Of a stretch of 10,699 bases of DNA, positions 5,141 through 10,699 are shown in pieces (within the stretch, counting starts at the first letter, position 1; each line of letters begins with the position of its first letter). The notes beneath the pieces were generated by a model. That model did no database searches. It was not told where the DNA came from and saw only the letters and a list, made by a program, of their open reading frames with translations. This DNA comes from Desulfatirhabdium sp040755275. Its GTDB lineage: Bacteria; Desulfobacterota; Desulfobacteria; Desulfobacterales; Desulfatirhabdiaceae. The position numbers were made by a program, and so were the translations under genes. The DNA is taken from NCBI GenBank assembly GCA_040755275.1, contig JBFMBE010000122.1, forward strand, positions 1 to 10,699. The letters run 5' to 3'.

Positions 5141-6949
5141 ATGGCCGACCGTATATCGAACATCCGCAATTTCAGCATCATCGCCCATATCGACCACGGG
5201 AAATCCACCCTTTCGGATCGGCTGATCCAGGCTTCCGGCATCATCGCCGAGCGGGATTTTCAGGAACAGATTCTCGATTCGATGGACATCGAACGAGAGC
5301 GGGGCATCACCATCAAGAGTCAGACCGTCTGCCTGCCATACAAAGCCAGAGACGGAAAAACCTATACCCTGAACCTGATCGACACCCCCGGGCATGTAGA
5401 CTTCACGTATGAAGTATCGCGCGCGCTGGCTTCCTGTGAAGGAGCGCTTCTGTTGATCGACGCCAGCCAGGGGGTCGAAGCCCAGACCCTTGCAAACCTC
5501 TACCTCGCCCTCGAACACAACCTCGAAATCGTGCCCGTCATCAACAAGATCGATCTACCTTCGGCAGACATCGAGCGGGTCAAACACCAGATCGGAGACG
5601 ATCTCGGCCTCGATCCGGACACGGCCGTACTGGCCTCGGCCAAGGAAGGCATCGGCATTGAGGATGTGTTCGAAAGCATTGTCAACCGACTTCCGGCCCC
5701 ATCCGGAGACCCCAATGCGCCGCTTCAGGCCTTGATTTTTGACAGCCATTACGACGCCTTCCGGGGAACGATCGTTCATTTCCGGGTGTTTCAGGGATCG
5801 ATCGGTGTCGGAGACACCGTCCGCTTTCTGTCGAACAATGCTGTCTACCGGGTGGAGGAAGTCGGCGTCTTCCAGATCAAACGCATTCCGAGGGATCGGC
5901 TGCTGGCAGGCGATGTCGGATATCTCATCGCAGGCATCAAGACCGTTCGCGACACACGCTGCGGCGACACCATCACCCATCACGACAGGCCCTGCGAAAA
6001 ACCCATGCCGGGCTTCAAACTGGCCAAACCCGTCGTCTTCTCATCCATTTATCCGGTGGCATCCGACGATTATCCGGCCCTTGCCGAAGCCCTGGACAAG
6101 CTGCACCTGAACGACGCATCCCTCGTCTATGAGAAGGATTCCTCCGCAGCCCTCGGTTTCGGGTTCCGATGTGGATTCCTGGGGCTCCTCCATCTCGAAG
6201 TCGTTCAGGAACGGCTGGAGCGGGAATACGACCTGAGCCTCATTCTCACGGCCCCTTCGGTTCAGTATCAAGTGCAGATGACGGATGGATCGACGGTGAT
6301 CATCGACAACCCGGCCCTGTATCCAGATCCATCACAGATCGTTTCCACCAAGGAACCCTTCATCAAAGCCACGATCATCGTTCCGGACCGCTACATGGGC
6401 CAGGTGATGAAACTGTGTCTGGACCGCCGGGGAATCAGCCGCAACTACCAGTACCTGACGAGCAACCGGCTCGAAATGATCTTCGAGCTTCCCCTGGCCG
6501 AAGTCGTCTACGATTTTTACGACAAGCTCAAGTCCGTCACTCAAGGCTACGGCTCTTTCGACTACGAAATCATCGAATTCCGGGAAACCCAACTTGTCAA
6601 GCTCGACATTCTGATCAACGGAGAACGGGTGGACGCCCTGAGCCAGCTCGTGCACAAGGAACGGGCCTATGAACGCGCTCGAAGCGCCTGCGAGAAGCTC
6701 AAGGAAGAGATTCCCCGGCAGCTGTTCAAGATCGCTATTCAGGGGGCCATCGGAGGCACCATCATCGCCCGGTCCACCGTCTCGCCGTTCCGAAAGGATG
6801 TTACGGCCAAGTGCTACGGAGGAGACATCACTCGGAAGCGAAAACTTCTGGAAAAACAGAAGAAGGGAAAGAAGCGAATGAAAATGGTGGGTCAGGTGGA
6901 AATCCCGCAGTCCGCATTTCTGGCCGTTCTGAAAACCGATACGGATTGA
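5141..6949 (+). CDS. lepA: Elongation factor 4 (LepA), translational GTPase
   Basis: LepA/EF-4 is a ribosome-bound GTPase acting on stalled or mistranslocated ribosomes and in initiation or assembly. All G motifs are present: G1 AHIDHGKS (15-22), G2 RGIT (54-57), G3 DTPGH (81-85), G4 NKID (135-138) and G5 SAK (166-168). The EF-G-like domains II, III and V and the LepA-specific C-terminal domain follow, ending in VEIPQSAFLAVLK. The 602 residues are the usual full length. ATG 5141 fits the conserved MADRISNIRNFSIIAHIDHGK start of the family, though only a weak GGA is seen upstream. It is divergent from the receiver-GGDEF operon, and its leader holds a terminator-like structure. Its stop TGA (6947-6949) is also the first three bases of repeat C. 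Confidence 0.98.
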   Translation: MADRISNIRNFSIIAHIDHGKSTLSDRLIQASGIIAERDFQEQILDSMDIERERGITIKSQTVCLPYKARDGKTYTLNLIDTPGHVDFTYEVSRALASCEGALLLIDASQGVEAQTLANLYLALEHNLEIVPVINKIDLPSADIERVKHQIGDDLGLDPDTAVLASAKEGIGIEDVFESIVNRLPAPSGDPNAPLQALIFDSHYDAFRGTIVHFRVFQGSIGVGDTVRFLSNNAVYRVEEVGVFQIKRIPRDRLLAGDVGYLIAGIKTVRDTRCGDTITHHDRPCEKPMPGFKLAKPVVFSSIYPVASDDYPALAEALDKLHLNDASLVYEKDSSAALGFGFRCGFLGLLHLEVVQERLEREYDLSLILTAPSVQYQVQMTDGSTVIIDNPALYPDPSQIVSTKEPFIKATIIVPDRYMGQVMKLCLDRRGISRNYQYLTSNRLEMIFELPLAEVVYDFYDKLKSVTQGYGSFDYEIIEFRETQLVKLDILINGERVDALSQLVHKERAYERARSACEKLKEEIPRQLFKIAIQGAIGGTIIARSTVSPFRKDVTAKCYGGDITRKRKLLEKQKKGKKRMKMVGQVEIPQSAFLAVLKTDTD

Positions 6950-7110
6950 TGGACTCGCAAAAAGTCCATCAACATTGGCCTGTATCCAATATCTGGCCCA
7001 ATGCCCGACACTTACCAGATCGGGCTGCTCACGGTTTTCCAATGCTGAGCACCATTCACCCGCCTTCCTGCGGGTCAACAGAGAGTACCTGACTTTTTAC
7101 AAAGCCTTCA
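6947..7110. repeat. Diverged repeat copy C (164 bp) between lepA and leuC
   Basis: The left end TGATGGACTCGCAAAAAGTC (6947-6966) matches the family. The right end, GACTTTTTACAAAGCCTTCA (7091-7110), is a diverged inverted end. The interior shares AGATCGGGC.GCT with B1 and GCGGGTCA..AGAGAGT with B2. Hairpins: GATGGAC/GTCCATC (6948-6970, 9-base loop) and ACCCGC/GCGGGT (7058-7075, 6-base loop). The flanks CGGAT (6942-6946) and CGAAT (7111-7115) match at 4 of 5 bases, like a worn target duplication. It fills nearly all of the 192-bp gap. I find no convincing leuC promoter in or after it. Confidence 0.75.
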
Positions 7111-7141
7111 CGAATTCACACGAGAGGGGAAAGGAAACGTT

Positions 7142-8424
<1,283 letters not shown>

Positions 8425-8428
<4 letters not shown>

Positions 8429-8955
8429 GCAACACCTTCAGCGGTAACATCCTGTTTCTGGATCGGGACGACATCAACACCGATGAAATCATCCCTGCCA
8501 AATATCTGACGGAAATCACGAAGGCCGCCTTGAAGCCCCATCTTCTCGAAGACCTGCTGCTCGACGGATTCTCGCCGGCCCGGGATATTCCCGGTAAATC
8601 GGTAGTGGTCAGCCGGGCCAATTTCGGTTGCGGCTCTTCCCGGGAGCATGCCCCCTGGGCCTTCGAAGTGAACGGCATCCGGCTCATCATTGCCAAAAGC
8701 TTCGCCCGAATCTTCAGACAAAACATGTTCAATTGCGGCATGATGGCTGTCACCCTCTCTGGAGAGTTGATCGACGATGTGTTCAGACGCTTTGGTGGAA
8801 GACCGGCATCGGTCGTCACCGATCTGGATCGAAGCACGTTTGAATTCCGCTCGGAAACCGACAGATGGATCGTTCCCTTCACCCTCAGCGAGTTCGAATG
8901 GAAGATGATCCGGGCAGGAGGATGGGTGAATTTTGCGGATGCAACCTATGCCTAA
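8425..8955 (+). CDS. leuD: 3-isopropylmalate dehydratase-type small subunit (LeuD)
   Basis: The 176-residue product is the small, swivelling subunit that closes the LeuC active site. Family motifs are DDINTDEIIPAKYL (15-28) and GCGSSREHAPW (68-78), the latter containing the conserved substrate-binding loop. The substrate-specificity loop after helix 2 reads YLTE (27-30). In archaeal homoaconitase this loop is YLRT, and in the M. jannaschii isopropylmalate isomerase it is YLVY. The missing arginine argues against homoaconitase, but the loop is neither of those two. GTG 8425 overlaps the leuC stop (GTGA), so the subunits are translationally coupled. Leucine synthesis is the likeliest role; it is not proven because no other leu gene is here. 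Confidence 0.92.
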
Positions 8956-8964
8956 GTAAGGGAG

Positions 8965-9004
8965 ATCAGCCCATCGAGGCCTGCCACACAGGCACGAGGC
9001 TGAT
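8965..9004 (+). terminator. Nested hairpin after leuD
   Basis: ATCAGCC (8965-8971) pairs with GGCTGAT (8998-9004), enclosing a second perfect stem GCCTG/CAGGC (8979-8993) with a 5-base loop. It begins 9 bases after the leuD stop. No T-run follows, so this is at best a weak or factor-dependent terminator, or an RNA-stabilising 3' structure that separates leuCD from mlaCA. The rest of the 136-base gap up to mlaC shows no clear promoter. Confidence 0.3.
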
Positions 9005-9091
9005 TCGCAAAGAAGTGTCGAAAGGGTGAGCGGGCAGACACCCATTAGAATTCTTTCCAACCGATTGGTGTTTTTCTATCCGGAGGAAACC

Positions 9092-9709
9092 ATGAACCAT
9101 TGTACATCGAGCCTACGAATTGCCGCCATCCTGGCGGCTTTGATCTTCTGCACGAATGCTATTGCCGGTGAAGCCCTGAATCAACTCAAGGGACCGATCG
9201 AACAGGTGATCGAAATCCTGAAAGACCCCAAATACAAGGCACCGGACAAGAAACAGGAACAGCGGGAGAAAATCTTCGCCATCACGAACCAGGCCTTTGA
9301 TTTCATCGAAATGAGCAAGCGGGCGCTCGGAAAGAACTGGCGCGACTTCACACCGGAGCAGCGGAAGAAATTCACCGACGTGTTCGCCGATCACCTGAAC
9401 AATACTTACATGGACAAGGTTCAGAATCAGTATCAGGATGAAACCGTGGAATTCATCGAAGAGGAAAAAGTCGGGGACGATAAGGCGGTCGTGAAGTCTT
9501 TCATCAAGCGGCGGTCTGTAAACGTTCCGGTAGACTACAGCATGATTCTGGTGGACAAGCGCTGGAGAGTCTACGATGTCAACATCGAAGGTGTGAGCCT
9601 GATCAAGAATTACCGTAGCCAGTTCGATGAGCTGCTGGCCAAGGAAACCCCGGAACAGGTGATCGAGCGCCTTCGGAAGAAAACCGACATCCAGGACCTC
9701 AAAAACTGA
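9092..9709 (+). CDS. mlaC: MlaC-family periplasmic phospholipid-binding protein
   Basis: MlaC (Tol-Tol-Ttg2 family) carries phospholipids across the periplasm between the outer-membrane MlaA complex and the inner-membrane MlaFEDB transporter. The 205-residue product has a Sec signal peptide (basic/polar start, hydrophobic core IAAILAALIFC, cleavage after NAIA at about residue 25). The mature part shows family-like stretches such as the ALGKNWRDFTPEQRKKFTDVF segment and, toward the C-terminus, VDYSMILVDKRWRVYDVNIEGVSL. ATG 9092 was chosen because GGAGG (9082-9086) lies five bases upstream and the signal peptide begins there; a frame starting at 9026 has no such support. mlaA follows 46 bases later. 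The mlaFEDB genes are not in the window. Confidence 0.92.
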   Translation: MNHCTSSLRIAAILAALIFCTNAIAGEALNQLKGPIEQVIEILKDPKYKAPDKKQEQREKIFAITNQAFDFIEMSKRALGKNWRDFTPEQRKKFTDVFADHLNNTYMDKVQNQYQDETVEFIEEEKVGDDKAVVKSFIKRRSVNVPVDYSMILVDKRWRVYDVNIEGVSLIKNYRSQFDELLAKETPEQVIERLRKKTDIQDLKN

Positions 9710-9755
9710 ACAGCAGGCAACCAATCCAACACACAATCGAAATAGGAAAGAAACC

Positions 9756-10514
9756 ATGATCCGCAAAGGATGGTTGATCGCAATGCTGGGCATGCTGCTG
9801 ATGGCGAACACCTGCAGCTACGCAGCACAACCCAAAGACCCTTTCCAGGACGAAGACCTCGATTTCCTGGAAGAAGAAGAGAAGGAACCCCCGGCCCCAT
9901 CCATCGCCGATCCACTGGAGCCATGGAATCGGGTCATGTTTCAGTTCAACGACAAACTCTATTTCTGGGTACTCAAGCCCGTCGCCCAGGGATACAAGGC
10001 CGTTACGCCGGATCTGGTGCGGGAGGGAATCCGCAATTTCTTCCACAATCTTTCCGGGCCGCTTCGCGCCGTCAACTGCTTTTTTCAAGGGAAGATGGCC
10101 GATTCGGCTGACGAAATGGCTCGATTCGTCTACAATTCCACCTTCGGAATCGCCGGTTTTCTCGACCTCGCCAAGGAGAATCCGAAACTCAATCCGCCCG
10201 AGGAGGATTTCGGCCAAACCCTCGGGGTGATGGGCCTCGATCACGGATTCTTCATTACGTGGCCACTCCTGGGCCCTTCCTCCCTCCGGGACACGTTCGG
10301 CAAAGGAGGGGACTGGTTTCTCACACCGACATCCTATATCGACCACACATGGACCCAGATCGGTGTGGATGGACTCGATACCATCAACAACACATCCTTC
10401 CGTCTGGGGGATTATGAAGCCCTCAAATCCGCAGCCATCGATCCTTATGTCTCCTTCCGCAACGCCTACATTCAATATCGGGAAAAGCAGCTCAACGATG
10501 CCGGCCGGCCCTGA
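9756..10514 (+). CDS. mlaA: MlaA/VacJ-family outer-membrane phospholipid-removal protein
   Basis: MlaA sits in the outer membrane, removes misplaced phospholipids from the outer leaflet and hands them to MlaC. The 252-residue product has the family hallmarks: DPLEPWNRVMFQFND (52-66) and, near the middle, EDFGQTLGVMG with WPLLGPSSLRD. It starts with a signal sequence, but the region before Cys20 reads MANTC, which is not a usual lipobox, so cleavage after SYA (about residue 23) by signal peptidase I looks likelier. E. coli MlaA is a lipoprotein. A strongly acidic segment, DEDLDFLEEEEKE (32-44), separates the signal from the core. ATG 9756 has AGGAAAG (9744-9750) five bases upstream. It is co-directional with mlaC. 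The stop is 4 bases before repeat D. Confidence 0.93.
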   Translation: MIRKGWLIAMLGMLLMANTCSYAAQPKDPFQDEDLDFLEEEEKEPPAPSIADPLEPWNRVMFQFNDKLYFWVLKPVAQGYKAVTPDLVREGIRNFFHNLSGPLRAVNCFFQGKMADSADEMARFVYNSTFGIAGFLDLAKENPKLNPPEEDFGQTLGVMGLDHGFFITWPLLGPSSLRDTFGKGGDWFLTPTSYIDHTWTQIGVDGLDTINNTSFRLGDYEALKSAAIDPYVSFRNAYIQYREKQLNDAGRP

Positions 10515-10518
10515 AACA

Positions 10519-10699
10519 TGATGGCCCCGCAAAAAGTCGCCCTTCCCGTGCTTGTTGTAAATGTCGGGCATAAGCGGGGTGGCTGGGGAAGCCTTTTGAG
10601 ATTGCTGCGAAAACGTGTTTGAAGCCGCCGGAGATCGTTGGATCGGACGGACGTGTCCGATCGACTTTTCATTGAAAAGCAATCCGTTGCGATTCAACC
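10519..10699 (+). repeat. Palindromic repeat copy D, cut by the window end
   Basis: It begins TGATGGCCCCGCAAAAAGTC (10519-10538), the same end as copy A's inverted end, and then follows the left half of B1 closely over about 180 bases, with roughly nine in ten bases alike by eye. This includes GCGGGGTGGCTGGGGA and AAGCCGCCGGA.ATCGTTGGA. Near the edge are small inverted repeats, GATCGGA/TCCGATC (10641-10662) and CTTTTCA/TGAAAAG (10664-10678). The right half lies beyond the window, so its full length and right flank cannot be judged. The element lies 4 bases after the mlaA stop. Confidence 0.88.

Noticed and set aside
9026..9091. An upstream start for mlaC at 9026
   Set aside because: It has no ribosome-binding site and would bury the signal peptide; ATG 9092 has GGAGG at the right distance.
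9699..10697. A 332-codon open frame on the minus strand across mlaA and repeat D
   Set aside because: It is antisense to a clear MlaA with signal sequence and family motifs, and its sequence shows no domain I recognise.

Overview
This window reads as a stretch of chromosome from a Gram-negative, probably anaerobic bacterium. The Gram-negative call rests on an HtrA-type periplasmic protease and the outer-membrane lipid proteins MlaC and MlaA. The anaerobe call is weaker and rests on a diiron rubrerythrin-type protein. A Desulfobacterota (deltaproteobacterial) origin fits the gene styles, but this is inference, not something the sequence proves. I see no rRNA, tRNA, CRISPR array, integrase or transposase.

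Layout. (1) 1-1511: promoter region and an HtrA/Do serine protease on the plus strand. Its signal peptide appears to be cut off by a one-base frameshift. (2) 1516-1667: repeat copy A between convergent genes. (3) 4512 down to 1672, minus strand: a tight four-gene operon made of a receiver-GGDEF protein, a GNAT acetyltransferase, a DUF2156 acyltransferase-fold protein and a ferritin-like diiron protein. (4) 4513-5140: a 628-bp divergent intergenic region with two overlapping candidate promoters, repeat copies B1 and B2 in tandem, and a terminator-like leader before lepA. (5) 5141-10514, plus strand: lepA, repeat copy C, leuC-leuD (overlapping by 4 bp), mlaC and mlaA. (6) 10519 to the window end: repeat copy D, cut by the window edge.

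The genes themselves are of known families. The least ordinary signal is a family of non-coding, partly palindromic elements of about 105-316 bp. They share ends of the form TGATGR..CGCAAAAAGTC and the matching inverted end. Five copies lie in four intergenic gaps. Three copies lie within 4 bp of, or on, the stop codons of four genes. The tandem pair is flanked and separated by the same short motif (TCTT, or ATCTTT), as expected of target-site duplications. This looks like a MITE-like or terminator-associated repeat family with no transposase nearby.

How the genes may work together: the minus-strand operon joins a diguanylate cyclase, whose receiver has lost its phospho-acceptor aspartate, to two GNAT-fold transferases and a diiron protein. 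The plus-strand genes cover translation fidelity (LepA), an isopropylmalate isomerase-type hydro-lyase (LeuCD) and retrograde phospholipid transport at the outer membrane (MlaC, MlaA). These are probably separate functional units.
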